Made by a program: the position numbers and the translations under genes
NCBI GenBank assembly: GCA_007026445.1
Contig: VDMD01000027.1
Span: 186,001-250,000 of the forward strand
Length of the DNA: 64,000 bases
Reading direction: 5' to 3'
Source of the DNA: Schizophyllum amplum
Taxonomy: Eukaryota; Basidiomycota; Agaricomycetes; Agaricales; Schizophyllaceae
In this document: positions 47,671 through 58,634 of the stretch, piece by piece
How positions within the stretch are numbered: the first letter of the stretch is position 1
Layout: the number at the start of each line of letters is the position of its first letter
Notes under the pieces: generated by a model
What the model was told of the DNA's origin: nothing
Database searches by the model: none
What the model saw: the letters and a program-made list of their open reading frames with translations, nothing else

Positions 47671-47972
47671 GTCCGTGCAAGCGCGGGGAACGCCGTAGAG
47701 AGGGTGGAAGACGTTGACTATGGGGTGCAGAGTTTGAGTGCGAGGAGGAGCGCGCTGAGTTCAAAGTCAGCAAAGTTTAGAATACAAGGGACGCAGATAG
47801 ACTCACGTTGGACGCCGCCCGTGGCAGGCGACGAGGATTGCGGCGAGGCGACGGCGGGGGGAATATAGAGCTGCAGGCAAAACGTCAGAGACCAAGTATA
47901 TAAGCCGCGCGCTGACGGAATTCGCGGGGTACGGAGCAAAACAACACCAAACTTACCTAGGCGACCGATCAT
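47620..47972 (-). CDS. Possible small three-exon gene, copy 1
   Basis: Reading down from ATG 47972: MIGRL, an intron starting GTAAGTTTGG and ending CCTGCAG, then LYIPPAVASPQSSSPATGGV. A second intron starts GTGAGTCTAT and ends GAACTCAG, and a Ser/Arg-rich end follows with a stop near 47626. Splice sites are good and both duplicon copies keep them. The product is about 75 residues, matches nothing I know and overlaps repeat R4, so it may be non-coding transcript structure only. Confidence 0.3.
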
Positions 47973-50006
47973 ACGGCATACCCTGAGCGTGTAACCTTGT
48001 ATGTTGCCGCTTTAGGACCTCGTCCGACGTCTCGTGCGGTGAAACCGACGGACACGCACGCCACATTGTGCCCTTTCTCAACACCCCAGTCGCGCTCGCG
48101 AGGCCGTCGGCGACACCGTGAATTCCCGGTGCGATGAGTACTCAAAACGGTGCCGCCAACGGCACGGCGGGCGAGGCTGGGATGTCCAGAAGGCGCGCGA
48201 CGCGGCGCTCGTGTACTCGAACTCGACGAGCCGCGTAGAAATAAAAGTAATATCTTGGTCTGGGGAACGACGGAAAGAAATTAGCAAGGTCACCGCGAGG
48301 GTCGATGGTGGTCAAGAGCAAGCGAAGAAGAACTTGTCCGAAAATCGAAATGAGAAGTCCACGCGAGCTCGGCATCCGCCGATCTGTGTCTTCCCGCGCC
48401 GCTGTCTTCGCTTCCCGCCCATCGCTCTTGTCTCCCGCGACGACAACCGCAAATTCGTATTCACTGTACCGTGATACGCCCATCGCAGAAGAACGGAGCC
48501 GCTGCCGCCAGCAGATCCGTCGCAATTCCCGAAAGAACTTTGGGTGGCGCGCACCTGCCGCACCTACTTTCAGGAAGGCACCCAGCCTTTGTTCGGCACC
48601 AACGATGGGTCAAAGACCGCTCAGGTGAACGTTCTACACCATTGGACCGCGACTAGCAAGTACCGATGAGCGGGATCGACGTCCTTCCTTATCGTTCCGG
48701 GAGGTCGAAGAGTTTTGCATGTAGAACTCGATGTCTTCATGACCGTAAGTTGTCACCCCAAGCCAAAATATTCCTGGCTCAAAACTTGTTCGTTTAGTGT
48801 TCAGAAACCGAACTCCACTGCTCGATGGGCGATCCTCGCGCCCGAACGCATGCAATAGCGCGAAGAAGGGTGATTTTGTTATGTGGCGTCGCTTTTGGTG
48901 CGCCAATAGCATGCGCGTTCGACCTCGGGCTGGCGATATTGATGTCTCACTCTGGTACTCAGGGATGCCCCTCAACGACCCAGGCTTCAAACCGCACCTG
49001 CGCGCCTTCCTCGACATGATATGCAACACCCTCCCCTCCTCCTCACCTACTTCACCGCGCGCCGAATCTTCCGGCTGACGGCACCGCATTCACAGTTCCA
49101 TGCTCCGAGGTCCGTCCGACCATCGGTAGGATGACGCGCACGCCGCCAAACACCGCACGCGGTCGCAGTAACGCCATTCCTCTACGCGGGCATTCCACCC
49201 TTCCGCATCTTCCATCGAAATCTGGTGCGTTTCCGCGCTCAACAACCGGGTCCTGGGCGCTGACATATGCCATCACTTTGATGGAAACATGATGCGAGGC
49301 GACGAGGGCGACGCTACGCTCGCCGCCGCTCTGCGCTATTGCTGCTCACTCACAGGGCGTCGTTTGGGCCCATTCACCCCGAAAACCCGGCAATACGTGT
49401 CGTCTATGAGAAGAAAATATTTTGTGGAAGAAGCGAGGTTGGGGGCGCGGGCGACGAGGCGGTCGACGCGCGCCAGCGGCGCGCCGCCTTGCGTGAGGTT
49501 CAAGGACTTCCAAAAGGGGATCTCACTGATCTCTCTCGAGTTCAACGCCCACCTCGAATTGCCCGGCGCCTCGTCGAGCTCGCAGCCTTGTCACGCGTTA
49601 CCCGTCACTCAAGGCACGCTGGGCGACCATTCTGACCTGCTCTGGCGGACGCGGTGGACGACGAAGACGACGGGAAGCGACTTGAAGGCGCTGTGGCGCG
49701 TCCCCCAGAGGCCCAGCAGAACTTCCGCCTTTCCGTCTGCGGCCCCGGGTACGGCCGCCCATGGCCGAGGCGGTATGTTTCTATTGAACTCTGTTGCGAC
49801 CGGGCTGACTTGCAGCCCAGGGCAAGGCCGATGCGGCGAGCGCGTTTGCGCGCTCGCCCCGAATCTTCCGCTTCCGGGGGTCCAAATCTCGGCCTCAGAC
49901 GCAGTGAGTCATCTCCGCACGCTACTCGGCGCTGATAAGATGCGACGCTGAATAGGTTTCGAAGCCATGTAACCGGCGCGAGCGGGACCGTAGCCGTCTC
50001 GCCTAG
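47973..50006. other. Unresolved region, copy 1
   Basis: ATG at 48134 opens STQNGAANGTAGEAG, which one missing base would join to DVQKARDAALVYSNSTSRVE; both duplicon copies share this state. A GT-AG intron-like segment, GTATGTTTCT to GACTTGCAG, lies at about 49770-49815. The 220-codon frame at 49289-49951 shows no coding constraint between copies. I cannot assign a gene with confidence. Confidence 0.3.
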
Positions 50007-50013
50007 TATAAAG
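50007..50013 (+). promoter_or_regulatory. TATA box of the unknown gene, copy 1
   Basis: TATAAAG lies 64 bases before the ATG at 50071, with a CT-rich leader (CATCTCCCTCATCCTCATTT) between. This is a classic fungal core promoter layout, and it is conserved at 61838 in copy 2. Confidence 0.6.
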
Positions 50014-50070
50014 CTCAGCGACTTTCGTCAGTTTTCAGCATCTCCCTCATCCTCATTTACTCACTCACTC

Positions 50071-51740
50071 ATGCCTCGTCCTCCAGTATTTGCCGCGTCT
50101 TGCTGCCGTCGCTGACCGCACAACGTCCTCACTTTGGTATGTCTCGTTCTTTTTCTCGATTCCTCAGTTTGCTAATTGTTTCCCCTTGGGATATCCTAGG
50201 ACTCGCCTACGTCTTCACGTCTACCGCCGCACATCAACTTTGCAAACACCCAGCGATCCTCCCAACGCCCAGTTCGTCAACTCTTCCAGTAAGTCTTTCA
50301 TTTCCTCTTAGACTCTTTGCTAACTTCTTATTTATCAAGGCCACGCACTCATTTTACCTTAAGGCCGCACCAGATCACTGCTCGCGACGCGTATTGGTAA
50401 GCTATTTCATTGACTTCATTCAATTCAAAATTGACCGCACGCAGCTTGTCTCTTACCACCCGTGCCCGCCCGCGCCCACTGCATCGAGCGCCTGCACGCC
50501 GTCTGCAAGACCGTCGCTCGGCGTCGTGTACGACATCCGCCAATGGCTCCCGACCACCGCGTAGGTCGCGCCGGAGGCGTCGTCGTTTGCGAACGACACG
50601 GCCCGTTCGCCCTGTTGTCATGGCGACGATGGCGGTGCGGGCCATCTCGGAGGACGTCTTTCGACGGGGTCGACGGTGCTCTCACGAGCTCTCAACGCGG
50701 CGGGGATCGTGTCGACGCTCCACGCGGCGCTGGCTCCCAGGTACGTCTCGGAGGCGAGCGACGATGACCTTGATCCCGCCCGTTGTTCTACATACTCATT
50801 TTTCTTGCAGTCGTCCGCCGTTGTCGACGCCGAGTGCCTCAAGAAGTGGCGGCCCTCATCATGGTGGTAACTCTCGACATCGGCGAGGATGGGATGCGCG
50901 TTGAGCGCGAACGTGGGATCATCAGGGTACGTCGGCCTGCTACGATGTGCACGACGTCGGCCCCTCGTCATGATATACCTACGCTCATCGCTTTTGCAGA
51001 CGTCCTCACTGCGGTGGGCACTTCCGCCGCGCGTCGCTTACCACCGTGAGCTCTCGCCGTGCTTGGAACCGACGAGCGGTCGAGGAGATCTCATAGGAAG
51101 GTCCCGCTCGTCGAGGTTGATCGGGACGCGCGCTTTCTCTCGTCTCGACACCTTATACGTCGTCGAGCTCGCTCATCACCGTGCGTATCAGAGCCGCGGC
51201 ACGTTGAACGCTGTCTAACACCCTTACAGAGATTGCCACGACACGCAGCCCAGTCCCAATCCACCAACAACGAATCTCCCCTCACCTTCGCTTCGTCCCA
51301 TACATGGACCTACAACCTCACGGCAGACCCCGCGGCATCTGTCGCAAGCGACCACATCTGTTTGTTGTGCCACGCGCCTTCGCGAGTTCAACATCGAACC
51401 ACGTGACGTGCATACGCCCGTGACTCGCCAGTTCAACTTAAGCGTGACGCTCGCATGCGTTGCTCTCCGACGAGCTGGCCGTGCGGGACAAATTACGCCG
51501 TCGATATCCTGGTAAGTACTTCTCAAGCCCGTGCTACACCTCGTGCTCACTATATTGCAAGTCGCCATGTCGCCCCACAAGCGCCCACAAGCTCGGCCGC
51601 CTGCGCCGCCGACCTCGCCGCCCGCCGTCGTCATGGCAACTACCCCAGCGGACCCACAGAGGTCCTCCTCGCGCCCCGCTAGCCCCATTTGCCGGTCTAA
51701 GCGGAGACATTTCTGGCGAGAAACCGAACCTCAAATGTGA
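50071..51740 (+). CDS. Unknown multi-exon gene-like region, copy 1 (probably damaged)
   Basis: Begins at ATG 50071 (MPRPPVFAASCCRR), but this copy then meets a TGA where copy 2 stays open. Exons seem to follow good introns: GTATGTCTCG to GATATCCTAG, GTAAGTCTTT to TTATCAAG, GTAAGCTATT to CGCACGCAG. They include ATHSFYLKAAPDHCSRRVL. Further protein-like stretches are RLSTGSTVLSRALNAAGIVS and VVTLDIGEDGMRVERERGII. The last open stretch, MSPHKRPQARPPAPPTSPPA, runs into repeat R5 and stops at 51738-51740. I recognise no family and could not connect all exons in one frame. It may be a decaying gene. Confidence 0.4.
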
Positions 51741-51865
51741 TGCAAAATGAAGTCAAATCTCAGAATATTCGCGCGGGAATTTTCGGGGACTGCTGCGACT
51801 ACCTCGAGAGGGGGGAGGTGGGGTCTAGGGCGCGGCGGGCGGCGCGCAGCGCCGCCGCACACCTC
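51665..51865 (-). repeat. ~190-base hairpin repeat R5 (reverse orientation), copy 1
   Basis: The full set of landmarks occurs in reverse order: CCATTTGCCGGTCTAAGCGG at about 51688, GATGCAAAATGAAGTCAAAT at 51741, AATATTCGCGCGGGAATTTT at 51762, and the hairpin GGCGGCGC-GCA-GCGCCGCC near 51840. Complete and opposite in direction to R1-R4. Confidence 0.8.
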
Positions 51866-52141
51866 GTTTGTGGTGAGTTTTGTTTTGGGTATTATTGATC
51901 TTATGTGAATTAATGTTGCTCGTAGATTCGGTGATGCGGTTCTCGTCTCTCGGGCTGCATAGACGGGCCGCGGCGTGGATGCGGTACGCGGTCCGGCTCG
52001 CACGGGCAGGGCATCAGCAGCGTCGCGGGGAGGGAGAAGTCTCGCCGCTGTCAGGTGAGTTCTATATCGCACGTATGCCGTCTTGCCCCCGGATCCCTTT
52101 TCTTTCGTACTCAGCTGCGTTTGAGTACCGCGTTTCTTGAG

Positions 52142-54388
52142 TATATTTCGTACCTCGACCGCTCGAAATGTAACCCGCATACGTACCCCTTACATACGGT
52201 TTCCGTTGACCTGCTCTGTTGTGACCTGCCTTGGGCGATTTTTGGTTGTCACCATGAGAGCACGCTGACTGTTATGTTTTCAGATCCCACGACTCGCGTC
52301 CGCTGAGTGCAAAGCACTCACGGATACGACGTTGACCATGACCTGGTACCCCGTGTGTCGTCGAGCCCCAGCGCGACGACCCTACCGCCGTCCACTCACG
52401 CTCGGTACTCACGGTCCCGAGCCCATACGAACCGCTCGCGTCGACCCCGCTCTCACGCTCGCGGACGCGGCTTGTGTATATAGTAGTTTTGTACCTCGTA
52501 TATAGTGAATAGACATGATTTTGTCCCCAATTTGAACTTGTGTTCCCTAACCGTGTTCTCGCCCGATAAGGATAGACTTGACTTCTCGCTCGAGTCGTCT
52601 CCCGCTCGTACTCGTGACGGCTTCAGTTGTTTGCGAGAGCAGCAACTCTGTATCGACTGGCATATGCACTCCACTCTCACTCACTCACTCACTTACTCAC
52701 TCACTCACTCACTCACTCACTCACTCACTCCCTCACACTCACTCCCTCACACTCTCGCCCTTGCTTGCTCCCCCATCGTCGCATCTTGCTATCACCTTCG
52801 TCCTTCCCTTTCACCATTGCTCTTTTCCTCACCTGCTCCCCCTTTGCTTATACATTGATCGTGTCCCGTCACTCCTTTGTACACGCAAAAGTCTACGACA
52901 CCTATCCCCCCATATAATCCTCACCACTGTTCTACCTTGCCCCTTCCCTCGCCCTCTGCTTCTTTGGTTCTATCCTTCCTTCCTTTGTCCCTCGCTCTTT
53001 CAGCCGCTGCTCGTTTGCTCATCTGCTGCTCGCTTTCCCATCCGCTGCTCGCTTTCTCATCTGCTGCTCGCCCGCTTTCCCAGAACCCTAGGTTGCAAAC
53101 GTAAACTTGTTCATATTCATCGGTAAGTACTGTTACATCGCGCGTACTCGACCCCCTGCCCTACATACCCCCCTCTCCTTCACTGCCGTCTCGTCCCTCC
53201 CTCGCCCTAGTTCACGCCCCTCTCTCGCCCCCCGTTCACGCCCCTCCCTCGCCCCTCGTTCGCGCCCCTCTCTCGCCCGTCATCCGCGCCCCTCTCCCGC
53301 CCTAGTGCACGCCCCTCCGTCGCTCTAGTTCGCGCCCCTCCCCCGCCCTCGTTCGCGCCCCTCCCTCGCCCTAGTGCACGCCCCTCCCTCGCCCCTCGTT
53401 CATGCCCCCCTTCGTACTTACTCGCCTGAACCCCCCACCTTCGCACCCTCGCCTCGCTTGTGCCTCCGCCTCGCACGACGAAGGCACGCTGTCAAGGTCT
53501 TGTCAGCGAAATGGTGGAGGCGACGCGAAGGGCGACGCGTGAAGGAGGGAGGGAGACGTTGGGCGACGGGAAGGGCGACGCGTGAAGGAGGGAGGGAGGC
53601 ACTGCGCTGGTCGTGCCGCGCGAGCGAAGGCGACGGGGCGTCCTCCCTCCCTTCCTCCCTCCCTCACTCCCCCCCTCCCTCCCTCCCTCCCTCCCTCCCT
53701 CCCTCCCTCCCTCCCTCCCCCCCTCCCGCTCATACGCCTCCCGCGCCATCTTCTTGCCGCGAATAAGGGGCGGCTTCGTATGGTAGGCGGGGACTTTGTT
53801 TTGGTTGGGGGGACTTCGCACTTGGTAGGCGGGGTTCGTCAGCGTCCACTCGCTCCCTCCTCCCCCCTCCCCTCCTTCTTACCCCTCCTGTCCCTCCTCG
53901 CCCGCCTCGTCCTCCTCCCCCTCCTCCCCCTCCCGCCCCCTCCCCCTCCTTCCCCTCCTCGCCCTCTTTCCCTCCCTCCTTTCCTCGACACAGATCCTCC
54001 CTTTGGGAGACATACCCCTCCCCTCTCCCACCTCATTATCGCGTCAGCAAGGGACGCACCACCAACGACAAGGTAGGGGGTGGGTCGACCTTCCCTCCTC
54101 GACGAGGGTGATCCCTCCGCTCCTCGTATTAGGCGGGCGCATCCGCGGAAGGCGAGCCTTCCCCTTGTTGCGGAAGGAGCGCCCCTCGTCTTTCGCGTCG
54201 AAGGCGAGTCCCTCCTCCTTTGCGTCGAAAGAGAGCCGCTCGCCCTTCTCGTGGCAGGCGGGAGGCGTCCTTCTCGCGCGAGGAGGAGGCGTACGAGAGG
54301 AAGGGGACTGCGCGTTTGGTGGCGGGAGGGGGAGTGCGGTGGGAGAGGGCGGCGGTTGTGATGGGAAGAGGCGAGAGGCAGGACAGGA
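52142..54388. repeat. Low-complexity, pyrimidine-rich spacer between duplicons
   Basis: Contains (ACTC)n at 52672-52735; a minisatellite of about 23-24 bases, CGCCCCTCCCTCGCCCTAGT-like, at 53190-53410; (CCCT)n at 53641-53728; and a CCTCC-rich tract at 53855-53975. Open frames here are products of repeat composition. GCGTCGAAGGCGAGTCCCTC-like units recur at 54195-54240. No gene is supported. Confidence 0.75.
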
Positions 54389-54389
54389 G

Positions 54390-54734
54390 TGCCCAGGCGC
54401 GTGATATGCGGAAGCTGTGCGCGTCTGGTCAGCATCGCAGCGTCCGCATGCAAACCGGGAACGCACCTAGCCAGAGTCGCGTCTGGCGCGGCGCTCCTGC
54501 TCCCCGCCCTCTACGCCGTGTTCGCGCCGCGGTCCTCGACCATCTCGAGAGCATGCCGGAGCTCGTCGCCGCGCATCCTCTCCCGCGCCTGCTTCACGCA
54601 GAGCCTCAATGGCGGCTAGCAGCTCGTTTGGGTCCTCATCGTCTTGCGCGGGGGGAGGGCTCGTTGGCATCGTTTCCTCGCGCATTGCGCCGTTCGTCGT
54701 TCAGTGCATCCCAGATAGCGTCAGCCGGGTCCAT
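54390..54734 (-). pseudogene. Truncated 5' fragment of the RBR ligase gene
   Basis: Corresponds to 42507-43005 of the complete gene. It keeps the start MDPADAIWDALND (ATG 54734) and DEDPNELLAAIEALREAGAG, but has lost internal segments (the ARLHLAD part and the DLFGDELRHALEMVED part). It breaks into spacer sequence at about 54390, before any RING. It cannot encode a ligase. Confidence 0.8.
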
Positions 54735-55296
54735 CGACCAGCGACGGCAGGAAGCAAGCACAATGAGCGCCTCGAGGCAAGAACATGGCACTGATCATGA
54801 TCAACTGTTGATTTCCGATAACACCGTTGAGAGATAAGTACAATACTTACCTTGAAGTTCTTACCAAGTTCTTACCATACGACAGTCCGTCGTCGGCACA
54901 TATCTCAGTCTGTAGGTGCTGTCCGAACGGACGATGATGACAGTTCAAGGCAAGAATGTGGAGAATAAGTACAATGGATTATTACCAAATATGGACAACA
55001 ATGAACACAGCCACCGATGGCCAAAAGCCTGCGTATGTTCATTGTTCACTCACTCGCATCAGACGCATGCAGGTTCCAAGTTCAAAAAGTTCAACGAATA
55101 CATACTTACATCCCCCAAATATATATATATACAAAGCACGACAAGGTAGACAACGTAGATTAAACGGACACTAACGGATGGCAGGTGGTACATGGACAGC
55201 AAGGGCCGTCCTTTATGGTCGCAAGAATTACAGACAGTGTAGGGAGATGCAGCAGGCATAATTGGGCCGTCGTGACATGTATCCTCAAGCACACTT

Positions 55297-56730
55297 TCAA
55301 ACGGCATTCTCGGACGCATCCCGCGAGCGCGCGTCCTGGAACGTCTGCGACGTGATGAGGATGCTGTCTCCACCATGCTCGCCCGTCCGGCTCTTCTCTG
55401 CCGGCTTCTCGAGCGGCGGGCGCGGCGCGCTGCCCGACATCTGGAAGGTGACCCTAAAAACGGTTAGACCGCGCGTTCGAGATAAGGAATAGCACTCACG
55501 ACCGCGACCCTGATGTCGTCGTGCCCGTCGTCGTCGAAGTCGCCGGCAGGTGGCGCTGCACGGGCGGCTTGTCCATGAGGAAGAGCACGATGATGAACGT
55601 CGAGTAGAGCCCGGTGAGGCTGATGGAGACGGCGAGCCAGATGGAGGTGAAGATGCCCGCGTCAATGACCGCGGCGATGAGGGTGACGAGCTGGGAGGGC
55701 GTTAGCGGCGCACGACACGCGGGCAGAGGAACTCACGGAGATGCCACAGTAGACGAGCCCGCTCTCGATGCCGAACAGGCAGTACGTCTCGCAGCGCATG
55801 TACAGCGACTTGCTGGCGATTCGGGCGTGAACTGATTCCCAGGAGCCACTGTAGGTAGAGTCAGCATCTGCAGCGCTTTTCGGGCTGAACTACATACAAC
55901 AGCTTCTTCAAAATGCACCCCGTCGCGGCGACGTTGGTCACGAGCAGCGGGACCGTCATCATGAGCGATACAGCGCCCGTGCGGTCGGCAGCGCGCACGG
56001 CGTCGACGGTGACAAGCGTGCCGTCTGCGATGACGCCCGCCGCGGTGACCGCCATGCAGCCCAGCAGGACGTTCTGGATCTGGTAGCGTGTTAGGTCAAG
56101 CCACGGCCTGTGAGAACGCACACACCTGCTTGTGTCCTGGCCAGAGCACCCAGGCGCGCCAGACGAGGACGGCGTCCGAGATGAGGAACTGCAGGGATGT
56201 TAGCGTCCGCTGCGTGCGGAGGGGGCGATCACGCGCACATTCAAGCGGAAGAGCCAGTTGTCCGCGACGACCGTGCGCTTAATCATGCCATCCAGGTTCG
56301 GCGGGTCATATCTAGGCGCCGATGTCAGCGGTGATCATGTCGTTTTCGCGCGCACTTACCCCAGCAGCTCCATGCTCGCCACCGCGGTCTTCATGTCGAG
56401 CACCATGACGCCCGTCGCTGCGGTGAAGAGGGCGACGGTGGCGCAGAGCAGGGAGAAGTACTTCATGGTGCGGAAGCCGCGCGGGCTGGGGGGGGACACT
56501 GTTAGACGGGCCTGGCGCATACGGCCGCAGTAACGCACATCAACAAGTAGGCAGCGATGATGAAGAGCGTGGCGTGGATTCCTGGTGGGCGGTCAGTGGG
56601 GGAGCAGTAGGTAGATTGCAGTCCACGCACCGTAGAATACGAACTCGCAGCCGATCTGGATGATGGTGTTCTGGAGATACTCCACATCCTCGTCGGACAG
56701 CGGTCCAGATGGCTGCTCTGCGTCGGACAT
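55297..56730 (-). CDS. Multi-pass membrane protein, duplicon copy 2
   Basis: Near-identical to the copy at 43537-44953, with the same exon set and the same tail, RDASENAV. It starts MSDAEQPSGPLSDEDVEYLQ at 56730 and then has NTIIQ before IGCEFVFYG; copy 1 lacks these five codons. The 15 bases are bordered by CTGGA, so slippage in copy 1 is the likely cause. The exons coding FLISDAVLVWRAWVLWP and IQNVLLGCMAVTAAGVIADG carry no amino-acid change between copies. This supports real coding use, recent duplication, or both. Confidence 0.8.
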
Positions 56731-57939
56731 TCTGAGCGAGGGGTGCAGAAAAAACGGACGTCTAAGGAGGGGGAATGAAGGGGGGAGAGTGGGGAATGTG
56801 TATACCTGCGTCGGTGGTCGTCGCGGCAAGGGTCGGCGCGGTTTTATGTATCAGGCCCTGATGGGGGCAGCGATGCGGGCGAAGAGCAGTGGTCGCTCAT
56901 GGTGGCAGGACGAGATCGCAGTTCGGGAGAGAAGCGAAGACGCGTCCTATATTGACAGGATCGGCGTACGGGCGATCGGCATGACGCCGCGTGACGAGTG
57001 ACGGTTGAAGTTGGTTATCGCCGCTGCTTACAGGCCTGTTTGGTTGAAAGTTAGAGGCGAGTAAAAGTGCTTTTGTAGCAAGTGTATCTCGCGCTCTGGG
57101 CCACCTACGCGCCTCGGACATGGACAGCCTGGTACATATGCTTCCGAATGCCAAGTCCTGCGAGTTACAACACTCCCTCTGCCCGCCTCCCTCACCTCTG
57201 GCCTCCGCCAGTCCCAGATCCAGCCGCCGATGTCACGAAAGAGTGACCACCTATGTCCGGCTAGGGTATGCAAATGTCTGCACCCATCGCCCAATGCGAT
57301 TGACATCGTTTTTGGACAGCGCTGCCTACTCGTCTACAGGTCGTTGCTCGTCCTTCAACCGACCTCGCCGCCTTTCTCCCTCCCTAGCAATCCTCTCTCG
57401 CCTGGCCTGTCCTCACTCTCACTCACTCCCTTACCGCCGGTTGCCTGACGGATGTCCGTAAATTTATTTTATCCCCGACACCCATTCAATCTCAGGGTTC
57501 CGTTGCACCCACTACCGCCGCTATCACCTCTGGCCATTTTTACAACACTGCCCACAGGCTTACTCATAGTCTATGTCTTCAAACATGGGTTTATTCAAGG
57601 GAGATACAGGTACAAGCTGTAACTACGAATAGATTCGACAAAGCCCACACAATCCTTCAAGTCGAGGTCCTCAATTCGCTCTGTGATGCCTGCCCCTCAA
57701 GGTATTGTCACCGCCAAGACTGTCCTCAAATCGTCTTATGCATCCAGAAACCGCCGTACAACTACAAGTCGCTCAAGACGCTGTCGAAGCCTCACCAACA
57801 GTGCAGACGTTGCCGGTGAGTCGCAGACCTCGCAGACCTGCGCATTCCGACGCAAGGGCCGCCTGCCTCGCTCGCGGGACGTCGATACGTTGCTTCGACG
57901 CTGGCCTCAGCGGTGATCGGCGGACGTCGATACGTTGGC
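56731..57939. other. Upstream region of duplicon membrane gene, copy 2
   Basis: Counterpart of 44954-46189. No gene is supported. It has several small indels relative to copy 1 (for example around 56825-56990 and 57600-57700). Confidence 0.35.
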
Positions 57940-58520
57940 TCGCCTCAACCCACAAGACGCTCCGCCCCTCAACGTCCAACACACCCCGCCCCTCAACCCC
58001 CAACACGCCCCGACCCTCAACGACCAACACGCCCCGCCCCTGCTCCCGGATCGCGACGTCGCTCGCGGATTACGACATCGCTCGCCGGACGCCGATCCGT
58101 TGCTTCAAGACCTCCCTGCGCAACGTCGTCAGGGCGCGAACGTGGCCAGCACAAGGCGAACTCGAACGTCAGCACAAGGTGAACTCGAACGTCAGGACAA
58201 GGCTAACTCGAACGCGGCCAGCATACGGCTGACTCGACCTTGATCGCCGGAACGCGATACATTGCCTCAACGCCAGCAGGCCGCTCGCCGGAACACGATA
58301 CATTGCGTCAGCGCATCGGGGGATCGCCGGGCATGAGTACGGCAGGGTCGGACTTCAAGTACGGCGGGATCGGGCTTCGGGTACGGCGGGGTCGAGCTTC
58401 GGGTACGGCGGGGTCGAGCTTCGGGTACGGCGGGTCGGACATCAAGTACGGCGAGTCCGACTTCAAGAACGTGGGGTTCGGCTGTCGAGTTCGGCCGTCG
58501 ACTTCGACGGCGAGGGCGAA
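57940..58520. repeat. VNTR block, copy 2
   Basis: Same unit types as copy 1, but the CCCCTCAACGACCAACACG-like unit is present about four times (57957-58045) and the GAACTCGAACGTCAG unit three times (58155-58215). The TACGGCGGGGTCG-like units at 58330-58510 also differ in number and order. Confidence 0.75.
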
Positions 58521-58634
58521 GGCAGACGCCCCGACGCCGCTCGCCGGACGAATTTCTATTGCTTCACGACTTGTACACCTGCAAAGAATTCGTCAGTATC
58601 TCCCCAGCTCAAACAGATGCATCACGCACCCGTC

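Larger units (their letters stand above)
42505..54388. repeat. Tandem duplication, copy 1
   Basis: From about 42507 (AGTGCCCAGGCGC) to at least 52135 the sequence recurs in the same order and direction from about 54390. The offset grows from about 11760 (membrane gene) to about 11830 (48 kb onward) because of small indels and VNTR differences. In the 663 bases from 49289 I count 9 mismatches, about 98.6 % identity. The stretch 52.14-54.39 kb is probably the right end of the unit; its counterpart would lie beyond the window. Confidence 0.9.

Noticed and set aside
49289..49951. A 220-codon open frame kept in both duplicon copies
   Set aside because: Eight of nine base differences change the residue, no domain is recognised, and a good GT-AG intron runs through it. 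Not listed as a gene.
53374..54466. Several long frames rich in Pro/Ser or Gly/Arg
   Set aside because: They are by-products of the pyrimidine-rich repeats, open on both strands at once.
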